Positions 35,237 through 44,416 are shown, counted from the stretch's first letter. The stretch is DNA of 64,000 bases from Bradyrhizobium sp. (GCF_016219575.1 NZ_JACRMG010000006.1:1-64000), one strand, 5' to 3'. Made by a program: numbers and translations. Notes: generated by a model not told the origin, from the sequence alone.

Positions 35237-35410
35237 ATGAAGCAGGACGACAAGGACAAGGGTTCCTCCCGGCAGGGCAGGCTGAAGCTGGCGCTGCGCG
35301 AAAATCTCAAGCGGCGCAAATCGCAGGCGCGCGGACGCCATGACACCGCCGCATCTTCCACTGATGCCAAAGTCTCCCTAGATGACCGCGAAGAAGAAGG
35401 GTCAGGCTAG
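35237..35410 (+). CDS. Small basic hypothetical protein
   Basis: A 57-residue Lys/Arg-rich protein (DKGSSRQGRLKLALRENLKRRKSQARGR) with an acidic C-terminus (DDREEEGSG). No membrane segment. It precedes the cNMP/TrxR-like gene by 14 bases and may be co-transcribed. Moderately credible: charge pattern and spacing support it, but a coding call for so short a frame is uncertain. Confidence 0.55.
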   Translation: MKQDDKDKGSSRQGRLKLALRENLKRRKSQARGRHDTAASSTDAKVSLDDREEEGSG

Positions 35411-35424
35411 AGGCGGGTAGCGAC

Positions 35425-37122
35425 ATGGCAGATGTCAGCAATGTGAACCGGCCGCGCGGTGCTGCATCCTTCACACGGTACGAACAGACCTTTCCGACGC
35501 TGACGTCGCACGAGATCGACCGCATGCGCCGCTTCGGCGAGCTGCGCCGCTTTCGCCATGGCGAGGCGCTGTTCGAGGCCGGCAAGCCCGGGCCGGGCAT
35601 GTTCCTGATGCTGTCGGGCAATGTCGTCATCAGCCATCGCGACGGGCTCGGCCATGTCGCGCATATCATCGACCAGGGTCCCGGGCAGTTCATGGCCGAA
35701 ATCGGCCAGCTCTCCGGCCGCGTCGCTCTGATCGACGGCCATGCCGAGGGCGCGGTCGAGACACTGCTGATCCCGCCGGACAATTTGCGTGCGCTGCTGG
35801 TCGCCGAGGCCGATCTCGGCGAACGCATCATGCGCGCGCTGATCCTGCGCCGCGTCAGCCTGATCCAGGGCGGCATGGGCGGGCCCGTGCTGATCGGGAC
35901 CGAGACGCTCGGCGACATGGCGAGGCTGCAGAATTTTCTCGCCCGCAACGGACAGCCGCATCATCTGCTCGATCCCGCCGGCGACAAGGATGCCGCCGAT
36001 CTGGTCGCGCGCTACGTCGCCGCGCGCACCGACCTGCCGCTGGTGGTCTGTCCCGACGGAACCGTGCTGAAGAATCCATCGGAGACGTCGCTTGCGCTGG
36101 CGCTCGGCATGATCGGCACGCATGCGCATGACAAGCTCTACGACGTCGCCGTGGTCGGCGGCGGTCCGGCGGGGCTTGCCACGGCGGTGTATGCGGCGTC
36201 CGAAGGCCTGTCGGTCGCGGTGCTGGACCAGCGCGCCTTCGGCGGGCAGGCCGGCGCCAGCATGCGGATCGAGAACTATCTGGGATTTCCCACCGGCATT
36301 TCCGGTCAGGCGCTGGCGGGACGCGCCTTCACCCAGGCGCAGAAATTCGGCGCGGAGATCCTGATTCCGGTGACCGCCAAGTCGCTCGATTGTGCTTACG
36401 GCGACGGCCTGTTCGCGCTCGAAACCGAATGCGGGCAGTTGCTGCGCGCGCGTTCGATCGTGGTGGCGAGCGGCGCGCGCTACCGCCGCCCCGAGATCGA
36501 GAACCTCGACGGCTTCGAGGGCAAGGGCGTCTGGTACTGGGCCTCGCCGATCGAGGCCAAGCTGTGCGCCGGTCAGGACGTCGTGCTGGTCGGCGGCGGC
36601 AACTCCGCGGGCCAGGCCGCGGTCTTCCTCTCCGGCCATGCGCGGAAAATCTACATGATCATCCGCGGCGGGGGCCTGGGCGCCAGCATGTCGCGCTATC
36701 TGATCGAGCGCATCGAGGCGACACCGAACATCGAGCCGATCTTCAACGCCGAGGTGATCGCGCTGGAGGGCAATGCCGACGGCGGGCTCGAACGGGTGCG
36801 CTGGAAGAGCCGCCTGGCGCCCGAAACCGACACGCTGGACGCGCGCAATCTGTTCCTGTTCGTCGGCGCCGATCCCGCAACCGGCTGGCTCGATGGCTGC
36901 GGGGTCAGGATGGACCGCGCCGGCTTCGTGCTGACCGGCGTGCCGCCGGAAGGCCATGGCGACCGGCCGGCGCCGCTTCAGACCTCGGTTCCGGGCGTGT
37001 TCGCGGTCGGCGACGTGCGCTCCGGCTCGGTCAAGCGCGTCGGCGGCGCGATCGGCGAGGGGGCGCAGGTCGTGGCGGCGCTGCACGGATATCTGGGGGA
37101 AGCGGCGAAACCTGCGCCCTGA
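35425..37122 (+). CDS. Cyclic-nucleotide-binding domain fused to thioredoxin-reductase-like flavoprotein
   Basis: A 565-residue two-part protein. Residues about 25-140 form a cNMP-binding (CRP-like) beta-roll (ELRRFRHGEALFEAGKPGPGMFLMLSG), and 235-560 form a class-II pyridine-nucleotide-disulfide oxidoreductase fold with FAD motif VAVVGGGPAGLA, NAD(P) motif DVVLVGGGNSAGQAAVFL and terminal GVFAVGDVRSGSVKRVGGAIGEG. The redox CxxC of true thioredoxin reductase is missing: that position reads WYWASPIEAKLC with a single Cys (C381). It therefore probably uses NAD(P)H and FAD but does not reduce thioredoxin, with activity perhaps gated by the cNMP domain. Confidence 0.9.
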   Translation: MADVSNVNRPRGAASFTRYEQTFPTLTSHEIDRMRRFGELRRFRHGEALFEAGKPGPGMFLMLSGNVVISHRDGLGHVAHIIDQGPGQFMAEIGQLSGRVALIDGHAEGAVETLLIPPDNLRALLVAEADLGERIMRALILRRVSLIQGGMGGPVLIGTETLGDMARLQNFLARNGQPHHLLDPAGDKDAADLVARYVAARTDLPLVVCPDGTVLKNPSETSLALALGMIGTHAHDKLYDVAVVGGGPAGLATAVYAASEGLSVAVLDQRAFGGQAGASMRIENYLGFPTGISGQALAGRAFTQAQKFGAEILIPVTAKSLDCAYGDGLFALETECGQLLRARSIVVASGARYRRPEIENLDGFEGKGVWYWASPIEAKLCAGQDVVLVGGGNSAGQAAVFLSGHARKIYMIIRGGGLGASMSRYLIERIEATPNIEPIFNAEVIALEGNADGGLERVRWKSRLAPETDTLDARNLFLFVGADPATGWLDGCGVRMDRAGFVLTGVPPEGHGDRPAPLQTSVPGVFAVGDVRSGSVKRVGGAIGEGAQVVAALHGYLGEAAKPAP

Positions 37123-37169
37123 CTTCGCGTATCCGCTTCTATCGATGCGCGAACAGGAGGGATGCGCCC

Positions 37170-37481
37170 ATGGCTGCCCAGATCATCGTGTCCTACAGGA
37201 CGCCCGCCGACCCCAAGGCGTTCGACAAACATTATTTCGAGACCCATGTGCCGCTCGCCTGGAAGATCCCGGGCGTGCGCAAGTACCAGGTCAGCCGCGG
37301 CCCGGTGATCACGCCCGCCGGCCCGTCGCCGTTTCATCTCATCGCCACGCTGACTTTCGACAATCTCGCCGCCATCCAGAGCGCCTTTGGCAGCCCGGAA
37401 GGACAGGCCGCGTTGGCCGACGTGCAGAAATTCGCCACCGGCGGTGTCGAGATGAATTTCTTCGAGGCGGGCGAGGTGTGA
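37170..37481 (+). CDS. EthD family protein
   Basis: A 103-residue ferredoxin-like alpha/beta-barrel protein of the EthD family. The diagnostic block is DPKAFDKHYFETHVPLAWKIPGVRKYQVSRG, with the conserved HVPLA. Members are associated with ether, polyketide or aromatic metabolism, but a general enzymatic role is not defined. AGGAGGG lies eight bases before the ATG. It is separated from the flavoprotein gene by 47 bases on the same strand, so it may be in the same operon. Confidence 0.85.
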   Translation: MAAQIIVSYRTPADPKAFDKHYFETHVPLAWKIPGVRKYQVSRGPVITPAGPSPFHLIATLTFDNLAAIQSAFGSPEGQAALADVQKFATGGVEMNFFEAGEV

Positions 37482-37613
37482 GGCGGTGCCGGTCGCCCGT
37501 CCACCCTCTCAGGTTGTGCACATGGCTGGTTTGCGCAGGGAAATCGCCCGTCCATGTGGAAATTTATTTCCACTCGTCGTAACCTGGGCGGGTCTCAACG
37601 AGGAGCAGGCCGC

Positions 37614-38096
37614 ATGGGTTCGCTGGTTCTAATTCATGTGGCGATCAGCCTGATCGCAATCGTCGCGGGGCTGGTCGTGATGTTCGCGATGCTCGAGTCC
37701 GGCCGCATGCCGGGTCTCACCGCGATCTTCCTGCTCTCTACCATCCTCACCAGCGCGACCGGATTCATCATCCCGCCGTTCCTGACCGACAAGCTGCTGC
37801 CGTCGCACGCCTTCGGCATCCTCTCGCTGGTCCTGCTCGCGATCGCCTGCTTCGCGCTGTACGGCCAAAATCTTTCCGGCAAATGGCGCTGGATCTATGT
37901 GGTGACCGCGCTGGTCTCGCTCTACCTCAACACCTTCGTGCTGGTGATCCAGTCGTTCCTGAAGATACCGGCGCTGAGCGCGGTGGCGCCCGGCGTGCCG
38001 CCGACCGGGCCGGTGTTCGGCGCGGTGCAGCTCGTCGTGCTGGCGTTCTTCGCCTTCATGACGTTCCGCGCGGTCAGGCGTTTCCATCCGGCCTGA
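37614..38096 (+). CDS. Four-helix integral membrane protein
   Basis: A 160-residue protein with five hydrophobic segments: IHVAISLIAIVAGLVVMFAML, LTAIFLLSTILTSATGFIIP, AFGILSLVLLAIACFALYG, WIYVVTALVSLYLNTFVLVIQSFL and VFGAVQLVVLAFFAFMTF. Resembles a DUF2306- or cytochrome b561-like fold only superficially; no haem ligand pattern is evident. Function not recognised. AGGAG precedes the ATG at suitable distance. Confidence 0.75.
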   Translation: MGSLVLIHVAISLIAIVAGLVVMFAMLESGRMPGLTAIFLLSTILTSATGFIIPPFLTDKLLPSHAFGILSLVLLAIACFALYGQNLSGKWRWIYVVTALVSLYLNTFVLVIQSFLKIPALSAVAPGVPPTGPVFGAVQLVVLAFFAFMTFRAVRRFHPA

Positions 38097-38154
38097 GCGG
38101 GACTGGCGGCCCGGCCTTGCATCGGCGCGCGAACAGGCACATCTGGAGCGTGTC

Positions 38155-38598
38155 ATGATCGCTCCGCTCAAACTGATCGCACTCGATGCCGACGACCTCG
38201 CGGTGATTTCGGCGCATGTCCAGGACGCCCGCGTCCAGGCCTCCGACATCGTCTGGCGCCAGGGCGAGAAACGGCTGGTGGTCGGGCTGAACCGGCTGGA
38301 CTGGGAGCAGGCGCTGGCCGGCGAGGCCGCGCCGCAGCGCCTCATCGCAGCGCTGCGGTTCGACCGGGTGCTGGCCTGCAAGTCGCGCAACATCGACCCG
38401 GCCTCGGGCGAAACCCTGCTCGAGCTGGTCGGCATCGAGTTCTGTCCCGGCGAGGCGCCCGGCGGCAGCGCGCTGTTGCTGTTCAGCCATGGCGGCGCGC
38501 TGCGGCTCGACGTCGAATGCCTGGAATGCGAGCTGACCGATTTGGGCCCGGATGATCTCGGGGCGGGGGAGGTTTCGCAGGAATTGCGAGACTCCTGA
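38155..38598 (+). CDS. DUF2948 family protein
   Basis: A 147-residue protein matching the DUF2948 pattern (LKLIALDADDLAVISAHVQDARVQASDIVW, then RLVVGLNRLDWE and LRLDVECLECELTDLG). Known only from alphaproteobacteria, where it is typically encoded just before hisD, as here. The function is unknown. The repeat at 38602 begins straight after its stop, separating it from hisD. Confidence 0.88.
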   Translation: MIAPLKLIALDADDLAVISAHVQDARVQASDIVWRQGEKRLVVGLNRLDWEQALAGEAAPQRLIAALRFDRVLACKSRNIDPASGETLLELVGIEFCPGEAPGGSALLLFSHGGALRLDVECLECELTDLGPDDLGAGEVSQELRDS

Positions 38599-38601
38599 GT
38601 T

Positions 38602-38720
38602 GTCGCCCCGGCGAAAGCCGGGGCCCATACCGCGTGATTCCTCGATTTAAGGCAGTGGCCGACGCCTTGATTCACTAACCAAACCCTGTGGTTATGGGCC
38701 CCGGCGTTCGCCGGGGCGAC
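38602..38720. repeat. GTCGCCCCGGCG inverted-repeat element, copy A
   Basis: The left arm GTCGCCCCGGCGAAAGCCGG.. (38602-38629) is the inverse of the right arm ending CGCCGGGGCGAC (38693-38720). Two more copies lie at 41059-41244 and 48439-48561. The intervening 60-odd bases are not conserved between copies. It lies between DUF2948 and hisD. Confidence 0.85.
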
Positions 38721-38795
38721 GTCGCCGAGGGTTGACGGCACCACCCCGACCGCGCCATTGAGGCAACAGGCCGAAAATCCCCCAAGAAAGCCGCC

Positions 38796-40091
38796 ATGCC
38801 CGTCCGCCTCGACCGCAACAGCGCCGATTTTGACCAGCGATTCGCCGCCTTCCTGGCCGCCAAGCGCGAGGTTTCGGCCGACGTCGAGAAGGCGACGCGC
38901 GCCATCGTCGACGACGTTGCCGCGCGCGGCGATGCGGCGCTGATCGAGGCGACGAAGAAGTTCGACCGGCTCGACATCGATGCCGCGGGCCTGCGCGTCA
39001 CCGCGGCCGAGATCGATGCCGCCGTGAAGGCGTGCGACCGCAAAACCGTCGAGGCGCTGTCGCTGGCGCGCGACCGCATCGAGACGTTTCACAAGCGGCA
39101 GCTGCCGAAGGACGAGCGCTTCACCGATCCGCTCGGCGTCGAGCTCGGCTGGCGCTGGAGCGCGGTCGACGCCGTCGGCCTCTACGTGCCCGGCGGCACC
39201 GCCGCCTATCCGTCCTCCGTGCTGATGAATGCCGTGCCGGCAAGAGTCGCCGGCGTGCCGCGCGTGGTGATGGTGGTGCCGGCGCCCGACGGCAGGCTCA
39301 ATCCGCTGGTGCTGGCGGCAGCCCATCTCGGCGGCGTCGCCGAGATCTATCGCGTCGGCGGCGCGCAGGCCGTGGCCGCGCTGGCCTATGGCACGGCGAC
39401 GATCGCGCCGGTCGCCAAGATCGTCGGCCCGGGCAACGCCTATGTCGCCGCTGCAAAACGCCTGGTGTTCGGCAAGGTCGGCATCGATATGATCGCTGGT
39501 CCTTCCGAGGTGCTGGTCATCGCCGACGACACCGGCAATGCCGACTGGATCGCCGCCGATCTGCTGGCCCAGGCCGAGCATGATGCGAGCGCACAGTCGA
39601 TCCTGGTGACGAACAGCGCGCGGCTTGCCGCCGATGTCGAGCGCGCCGTGCAAGGCCAGCTCAAGACGCTGCCGCGCGCCGAGATCGCGCGCGCCTCGTG
39701 GAACGATTTCGGCGCCATCATCATGGTCGGCAATCTCGACGAGGCCGTGACGCTTGCCAATGCGATCGCCGCCGAGCATCTCGAGATCATGACCGCGGAT
39801 GCGGAAGGCCTGTCGGCAAGAATCCGCAATGCCGGTGCGATCTTCCTTGGGCAGCACACGCCGGAGGCGATCGGCGACTATGTCGGCGGCTCCAACCATG
39901 TGCTGCCGACCGCGCGTTCGGCGCGGTTTTCCTCCGGCCTCGGCGTGCTCGACTTCATGAAGCGCACCTCGATCCTGAAATGTGGCCCCGATCAATTGCG
40001 CGCGCTGGGGCCTGCGGCGATGACGCTCGGCCAGGCCGAGGGCCTGGACGCGCATTCCCGCTCCGTCGGATTGCGGCTCAATCTGCCATGA
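38796..40091 (+). CDS. hisD: Histidinol dehydrogenase
   Basis: Zinc and NAD-dependent enzyme that oxidises L-histidinol to histidine in two steps, at the end of histidine synthesis. The 431-residue protein has the family blocks [42 protein letters not shown] and [18 protein letters not shown] (the last carries zinc and catalytic residues). Length and N-terminus are normal. It overlaps the UPF0262 gene by four bases and opens a run of co-oriented genes. Confidence 0.96.
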   Translation: MPVRLDRNSADFDQRFAAFLAAKREVSADVEKATRAIVDDVAARGDAALIEATKKFDRLDIDAAGLRVTAAEIDAAVKACDRKTVEALSLARDRIETFHKRQLPKDERFTDPLGVELGWRWSAVDAVGLYVPGGTAAYPSSVLMNAVPARVAGVPRVVMVVPAPDGRLNPLVLAAAHLGGVAEIYRVGGAQAVAALAYGTATIAPVAKIVGPGNAYVAAAKRLVFGKVGIDMIAGPSEVLVIADDTGNADWIAADLLAQAEHDASAQSILVTNSARLAADVERAVQGQLKTLPRAEIARASWNDFGAIIMVGNLDEAVTLANAIAAEHLEIMTADAEGLSARIRNAGAIFLGQHTPEAIGDYVGGSNHVLPTARSARFSSGLGVLDFMKRTSILKCGPDQLRALGPAAMTLGQAEGLDAHSRSVGLRLNLP

Positions 40092-40579
40092 CAAAATCCG
40101 CCGACGAGGACGCCAACAACCGCATCGTCGCCGTCACGCTCGACGAGGAATCGATCGGCCGTTCCGGGCCCGACATCGAGCACGAGCGCGCGATCGCGAT
40201 CTACGACCTGATCGAGCAGAACCTGTTTGCGCCCGAGAACGCGCCGGAGGGCCCGTTCACGCTGCACCTGGCCATCACCGGCAACCGGCTGATGTTCGAC
40301 ATCCGCCACGAGAACGGCACGCCCGTGGTGGCGCATCTGCTGTCGCTGACGCCGTTCCGGCGGATCGTGAAGGACTACTTCATGATCTGCGACAGCTACT
40401 ACCAGGCGATCCGGACCGCTACGCCGGACAAGATCGAGGCCATCGACATGGGCCGCCGCGGCATCCATGACGAGGGTTCGCGCACGCTGCAGGAACGGCT
40501 GAAGGGCAAGGTGCGGGTCGATTTCGAGACCGCCCGCCGCCTCTTCACGCTGATCTGCGTGCTGCACTGGAAGGGGTAA
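40088..40579 (+). CDS. UPF0262 family protein
   Basis: A 163-residue protein of the UPF0262 family, with signature blocks [42 protein letters not shown] and [19 protein letters not shown]. Function unknown; the family is confined to alphaproteobacteria and is normally found between hisD and a low-molecular-weight phosphatase gene, as here. Start overlaps the hisD stop (ATGA). Confidence 0.92.
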   Translation: MTKSADEDANNRIVAVTLDEESIGRSGPDIEHERAIAIYDLIEQNLFAPENAPEGPFTLHLAITGNRLMFDIRHENGTPVVAHLLSLTPFRRIVKDYFMICDSYYQAIRTATPDKIEAIDMGRRGIHDEGSRTLQERLKGKVRVDFETARRLFTLICVLHWKG

Positions 40580-40585
40580 TTTCCG

Positions 40586-41056
40586 TTGGTCGGTGCGCCG
40601 CCGCGCGCGAAGACTCCGCAAGCCGTGCTGTTTGCCTGCGGCCTCAACAGCGTGCGCTCGCCGATGGCCGAAAGCCTGCTCAAACAGATGTTCCCGCAGG
40701 GGCTCTACGTGAAATCCGCCGGCGTCAGGAAGGGCGAGCTCGATCCCTTTGCGGTCGCCGTGATGGCCGAACTCGGCCAGGACATTTCCGGCCACAAGCC
40801 GCAGACCTTCGAGGAGCTCGACGACTGGGAGGGGCTGAATTTCGACCTCATCATCACGCTGTCGCCCGAGGCGCATCACAAGGCGCTGGAGCTGACGCGC
40901 ACGGTCGCCGCCGACGTCGAATACTGGCCGACCCCCGATCCCACCGGCGCCGAGGGCAGCCGCGAGCAGAAGCTGTCGGCCTATCGCGAGGTCTGCGACG
41001 GCCTCATGATGCGCATCCGCCGCCGCTTTGCCAGGGTGGGCGCCGTGAGCGAGTGA
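40586..41056 (+). CDS. Low-molecular-weight protein tyrosine phosphatase-like protein
   Basis: A 156-residue phosphatase. The P-loop CX5R is C18-G-L-N-S-V-R24-S, and the general-acid Asp is in WPTPDPTGAEGS, so a catalytically competent enzyme is likely. Related folds include arsenate reductases, so arsenate or protein phosphotyrosine are both possible substrates. I use a TTG start at 40586 with AAGGGG upstream. It is six bases after UPF0262 and part of the same operon. Confidence 0.87.
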   Translation: MVGAPPRAKTPQAVLFACGLNSVRSPMAESLLKQMFPQGLYVKSAGVRKGELDPFAVAVMAELGQDISGHKPQTFEELDDWEGLNFDLIITLSPEAHHKALELTRTVAADVEYWPTPDPTGAEGSREQKLSAYREVCDGLMMRIRRRFARVGAVSE

Positions 41057-41058
41057 AT

Positions 41059-41244
41059 GTCGCCCCGGCGAAGGCCGGGGCCCATACGCCGCGGCGGAGC
41101 GGTTTGAGGCGGTGCCTGTCGCTCATGTCGTTTCCATGACGACCGGCTGGTTATGGGCCCCGGCTTGCCGCCTTCGCTGAAGCTTCGGCGCCCCTGCATC
41201 GCAACCCCGGCGAAGCCTTGGCGTAGACGGGTGCCGGGGCGATG
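41059..41244. repeat. GTCGCCCCGGCG inverted-repeat element, copy B (interrupted)
   Basis: The left arm (41059-41086) matches copy A at 27 of 28 bases. The right arm starts TATGGGCCCCGGC (41152) but is broken by about 70 bases before resuming CCGGGGCGAT (41234). The 41057-41347 gap otherwise contains no gene; I specifically looked for infA and saw none. Confidence 0.7.
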
Positions 41245-41347
41245 AGGAACGCCACCACAATGCCTTGTTCCCCGGTTGTGAAAGCAGCCCCCATCCGATA
41301 GGTTCCGCGCGCATTCAACCCTCGATTCCCCGCCTCACCGAATCCGC

Positions 41348-41983
41348 ATGCTCGGCCGTCCCAAATTCGTTCTTGCTTCCGGCTCGCCCCGGCGCCTGGC
41401 GCTGCTCAACCAGGCCGGCATCGAGCCCGATGCGCTGCGGCCTGCCGACGTCGACGAGACGCCGCGGCGGGGCGAGCTGCCGCGCGCCTGCGCCAATCGC
41501 CTGGCGCGCGCCAAGGCCGATGCGGCGCTTAAGAGTGTGCAGCTCGACGACGAGTTGCGCGGCGCCTTCATCCTCGCCGCCGATACCGTGGTGGCGGTGG
41601 GCCGGCGCATCCTGCCCAAGGCCAATCTGGTCGACGAGGCCGCGCAGTGCCTGCGGCTGCTATCGGGCCGCAACCACCGCGTCTACACCGCGATCTGCGT
41701 GGTGACGCCGAAGGAAGCCTTCCGCCAGCGCCTGATCGAGACGCGCGTGCGCTTCAAGCGCCTCTCCGAGGAAGACATCCAGGCCTATATCGGCTCCGGC
41801 GAATGGCGCGGCAAGGCCGGCGGCTATGCCGTGCAGGGCATCGCCGGCTCTTTCGTGGTCAAGATGGTCGGCTCCTACAGCAACGTCGTGGGCCTGCCGC
41901 TCTATGAATCGACCACGCTGCTCGGCGGCGAAGGTTTTCCGATCCGCTTCGGCTGGCTCAACGCCGCCGCGACGGGCGTATAG
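41348..41983 (+). CDS. maf: Maf-like nucleoside triphosphate pyrophosphatase
   Basis: A 211-residue Maf/HAM1-superfamily enzyme expected to hydrolyse non-canonical or modified NTPs to NMP plus pyrophosphate. Motifs: [29 protein letters not shown] and [21 protein letters not shown], with the Asp and the basic residues of the active site in place. Often named YhdE/YceF-like; I cannot decide between dTTP/UTP and m7GTP specificity. Next gene yacG, as frequently seen. Confidence 0.92.
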   Translation: MLGRPKFVLASGSPRRLALLNQAGIEPDALRPADVDETPRRGELPRACANRLARAKADAALKSVQLDDELRGAFILAADTVVAVGRRILPKANLVDEAAQCLRLLSGRNHRVYTAICVVTPKEAFRQRLIETRVRFKRLSEEDIQAYIGSGEWRGKAGGYAVQGIAGSFVVKMVGSYSNVVGLPLYESTTLLGGEGFPIRFGWLNAAATGV

Positions 41984-42024
41984 CGCTCGCGCGCGAGCCA
42001 CCGGGCTTCATATAGATTATCGCG

Positions 42025-42216
42025 ATGGCCGATCATCCCGCCAAGACTGGCGCTGCTGCCAAGCCTGCCAAGCCGTGCCCGATCTGCGGCAAGCCGCAGG
42101 TCGCTGCCGCAAAGCCGTTCTGCTCCGACCGCTGCAAGGACGTCGATCTGAACCGCTGGCTCTCCGGCTCCTACGCCATCCCCGCCCGCGAGGGAGAGGA
42201 GGAGGACCCGGAATAG
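42025..42216 (+). CDS. yacG: DNA gyrase inhibitor YacG (zinc ribbon)
   Basis: A 63-residue zinc-ribbon protein. The four Cys ligands are C18, C21 (CPICGK) and C33, C37 (FCSDRC), followed by [14 protein letters not shown]. Known YacG proteins bind the GyrB C-terminal region and inhibit gyrase. An N-terminal Ala/Lys-rich stretch is longer than in E. coli. Confidence 0.93.
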   Translation: MADHPAKTGAAAKPAKPCPICGKPQVAAAKPFCSDRCKDVDLNRWLSGSYAIPAREGEEEDPE

Positions 42217-42391
42217 GCGGCTCAGGTTTGGAGGTCAGTCCCAAAAAACCCTATATCCCGCAGATACTTGGGGAAACACCGAAGCCGGGCCTGCCTCGCC
42301 GAAGCCGCAGGCGAAGGCGGGTGGACAGCGCCGCCCGGCCCCACTATAAACCGCCCGCCCGCATATGGCCGAAAGGTCCTCTCCGCGGCAC

Positions 42392-42467
42392 GCCCAGGTA
42401 GCTCAGTTGGTAGAGCATGCGACTGAAAATCGCAGTGTCGGTGGTTCGATCCCGCCCCTGGGCACCA
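42392..42467 (+). tRNA. tRNA-Phe (GAA)
   Basis: Acceptor GCCCAGG pairs with CCTGGGC, D arm AGCTCAGTTGGTAGAGC, anticodon stem GCGAC-loop-GTCGC-like with CTGAAAA (anticodon GAA). T arm has GGTTCGATCC. CCA is encoded. The 15 bases GCCCCTGGGCACCAT ending it are repeated at 43671-43685. Confidence 0.95.
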
Positions 42468-42468
42468 T
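42454..42468 (+). repeat. Putative attachment-type direct repeat, left
   Basis: GCCCCTGGGCACCAT at the 3' end of tRNA-Phe, the usual target region for integrative elements. The identical 15 bases end a low-GC-looking stretch at 43671-43685. Confidence 0.6.
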
Positions 42469-42936
42469 GACTTTCTACCCACCAAATGTCGGTGGTTCGA
42501 TTCCCGATCTCACGCCATATGAAGCGCTACGGAACGCGGTGAGCAACTGCGGCCGACTCTCACATGGGTAGGATTCTGGGTAGCCACGAAAATCGAACTG
42601 GCGTCCTACCCATCCGATTTGTCCGTGGTTCGATTCCCAGTTTTGACAATTCACACGTCCGTTGCAGCGCGCCTTGCGCGTTGGCGGAAGCGTGAGACAA
42701 TTAATGGCATACGGACGGCGACGGTCCCTGCAAAGACTGCAGCACGCGCGAAAATCCGGTCTGGTACACTGACAATGTCTTTTGGAACGAAGTAATGGGT
42801 GAAGGGAGGGGTGCAATTCTGTGCACTTATTGCTCTGTTAGGCGGGCCGAAGCGAAATTCGCACCAAAAGCGTGGCGGGTGCTGCCAGATTGGAAATGGC
42901 AAAGTCGGTGATGCGTACGAGAACCCGGAGTTGATT

Positions 42937-43305
42937 TCAGCGAAAGAAGCTGACCGTCTCGCAAGCGAGACCAATTAGCATCGCTAGAATGAAGATACCG
43001 AATGTTAGCATCACCCATACTGCGGCGACGGCCGCTCCGGAATCGAACTTAATATCGTCGGTGCCGCGTGCCCGCAGCACGGAAACAATCCATAGCAGAG
43101 TAACTATTCCGGCCACGGCGAAGCCAATCACGGCGAACAGGTTTGCAAGCTCCTCTGACTGCGTGCGCGAGAACCCGCACGACCTTCCTGTTCGGATGAT
43201 TGCGTCGCCGCCACCTACTGCATACGCTAGCACCATGAAGAATGCAGTTAGCGACCCGAAAACTAGCGCGAGTCCGATGTTTTTCAGCCGTTCAGCAAGT
43301 CTCAT
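42937..43305 (-). CDS. Small membrane protein in the tRNA-Phe insert
   Basis: A 122-residue protein with three hydrophobic helices (IGLALVFGSLTAFFMVLAYAV, LFAVIGFAVAGIVTLLWIVSVL, AAVAAVWVMLTFGIFILAMLIGL). No recognised family. It has more A/T at third positions than the neighbouring genes, consistent with horizontally acquired DNA. The start is the ATG at 43305. Confidence 0.6.
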   Translation of the reverse strand: MRLAERLKNIGLALVFGSLTAFFMVLAYAVGGGDAIIRTGRSCGFSRTQSEELANLFAVIGFAVAGIVTLLWIVSVLRARGTDDIKFDSGAAVAAVWVMLTFGIFILAMLIGLACETVSFFR

Positions 43306-43387
43306 CTGAAATCACGAGACGTCATGCAGCTCGATTTCCGCCGCATTTTTCGGGTGTCTTCTGAGTGCGAACTTCTTGGAGATGTCC

Positions 43388-43564
43388 ATGTCGTACTCGT
43401 TGACCCAGAGGACCGCCACTGTCAGTGGCTATCAGTTTAGGCGGCGTCTTTTCTTATCTTATGAGGAAGCTGAGCTCGAAGCGGAAAGTAGCTTTGTATT
43501 CTCGGGGACCGAATACCTGATTGAGGACAATCGCGGGCCGATTTCGTATCGTGTTGCTGCATAG
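43388..43564 (+). CDS. Small hypothetical protein in the tRNA-Phe insert
   Basis: A 58-residue protein (MSYSLTQRTATVSGYQF through DNRGPISYRVAA) of unknown function. TTGGAG precedes the chosen ATG; 43376 and 43382 are alternative starts. The amino acid composition is normal but the sequence is not recognised, so coding status is uncertain. Confidence 0.4.
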   Translation: MSYSLTQRTATVSGYQFRRRLFLSYEEAELEAESSFVFSGTEYLIEDNRGPISYRVAA

Positions 43565-43670
43565 TACACCACTGCAGCCCACGTTCTGACGGGTAGGAGT
43601 ATGGGTAGGTAATTTTCTTGCGTCCGAAATTGATTGTGGTGTCAACGCGTTAGGCGATCAGATGTGGTCG

Positions 43671-43685
43671 GCCCCTGGGCACCAT
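43671..43685 (+). repeat. Putative attachment-type direct repeat, right
   Basis: GCCCCTGGGCACCAT copies the end of tRNA-Phe (42454-42468). Preceding bases GTGGTCG also echo the T arm GTGGTTCG, so about 22 bases of the tRNA 3' end are represented here with a short deletion. Confidence 0.6.
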
Positions 43686-43881
43686 TGCCTCTCATCTCCC
43701 GTCTCATTGATTCCGCTTCATCAGTCTGATCTCGTCCGGGGTAACCCGCGGAGCGAGGCCGGATGTTTCGGATTCAGGCTCAGAGGTCACTTGTTGAATC
43801 TGTAGTCCCGAAGGTCCGTGAGGCCCGGCCTCGGCTGTGCCGCGAACGCTCTTGCAGAGTAATGCCAAGGGGAATTCTGGA

Positions 43882-44364
43882 ATGAAACTCGTTGTGGTCC
43901 TCTTCATGTTTTTCGTGGTGCTTTGCTCCTTCACCTCGGATGCTGCAGACTCTGATACGAAAATATATGTGAACTTTGCGGTTAAATTGACGACTGCATC
44001 GGTGCTGCCGCGCGTCAGCGAAGCCATGGTCGATGTGAGGATGACATTGCGGGCCAACGGCTCGGTTGTCGAGACTTACGAGATCGCTGGCGGCGCCAAG
44101 GGCGGCAGCCAGGGTAAACTCGGGACCGCCCGGGAGCACATCACTTACCGGGTGGTCGATGCATCAACGATTGTGCGTACGGTAGACGAAGGAAACTACG
44201 TTCATCGAACGACCGTTCGTGTTAGCGGCAAGAACTGCACGGCGGACGTGGTGCGCGAGCTGAAGCCTGGCAATAGCGTGTATCGGGTATGGGTCGCCTC
44301 GCTCAAGCGCAGGGTGGAATACAAGAGCGTCGATACCGTCTGGACAACGTGCGTGATTGAGTAG
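43882..44364 (+). CDS. Secreted hypothetical protein
   Basis: A 160-residue exported protein of unknown function. A signal peptide (MKLVVVLFMFFVVLCSFTSDA) leads into a beta-rich domain with two late Cys (SGKNCTADVV, WTTCVIE) that could be disulfide-bonded. It begins just after the tRNA-Phe-linked insert. No recognised domain. Confidence 0.68.
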   Translation: MKLVVVLFMFFVVLCSFTSDAADSDTKIYVNFAVKLTTASVLPRVSEAMVDVRMTLRANGSVVETYEIAGGAKGGSQGKLGTAREHITYRVVDASTIVRTVDEGNYVHRTTVRVSGKNCTADVVRELKPGNSVYRVWVASLKRRVEYKSVDTVWTTCVIE

Positions 44365-44416
44365 GCAATCCGTGGCGAGGGGCTCGAGGTTGCGCGATCG
44401 CGCGAGGGAGAGGCGG

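Noticed and set aside
42400..43700. Integrase or transposase gene linked to the tRNA-Phe repeat
   Set aside because: No frame in the interval shows recombinase motifs; only the flanking repeats support an island.
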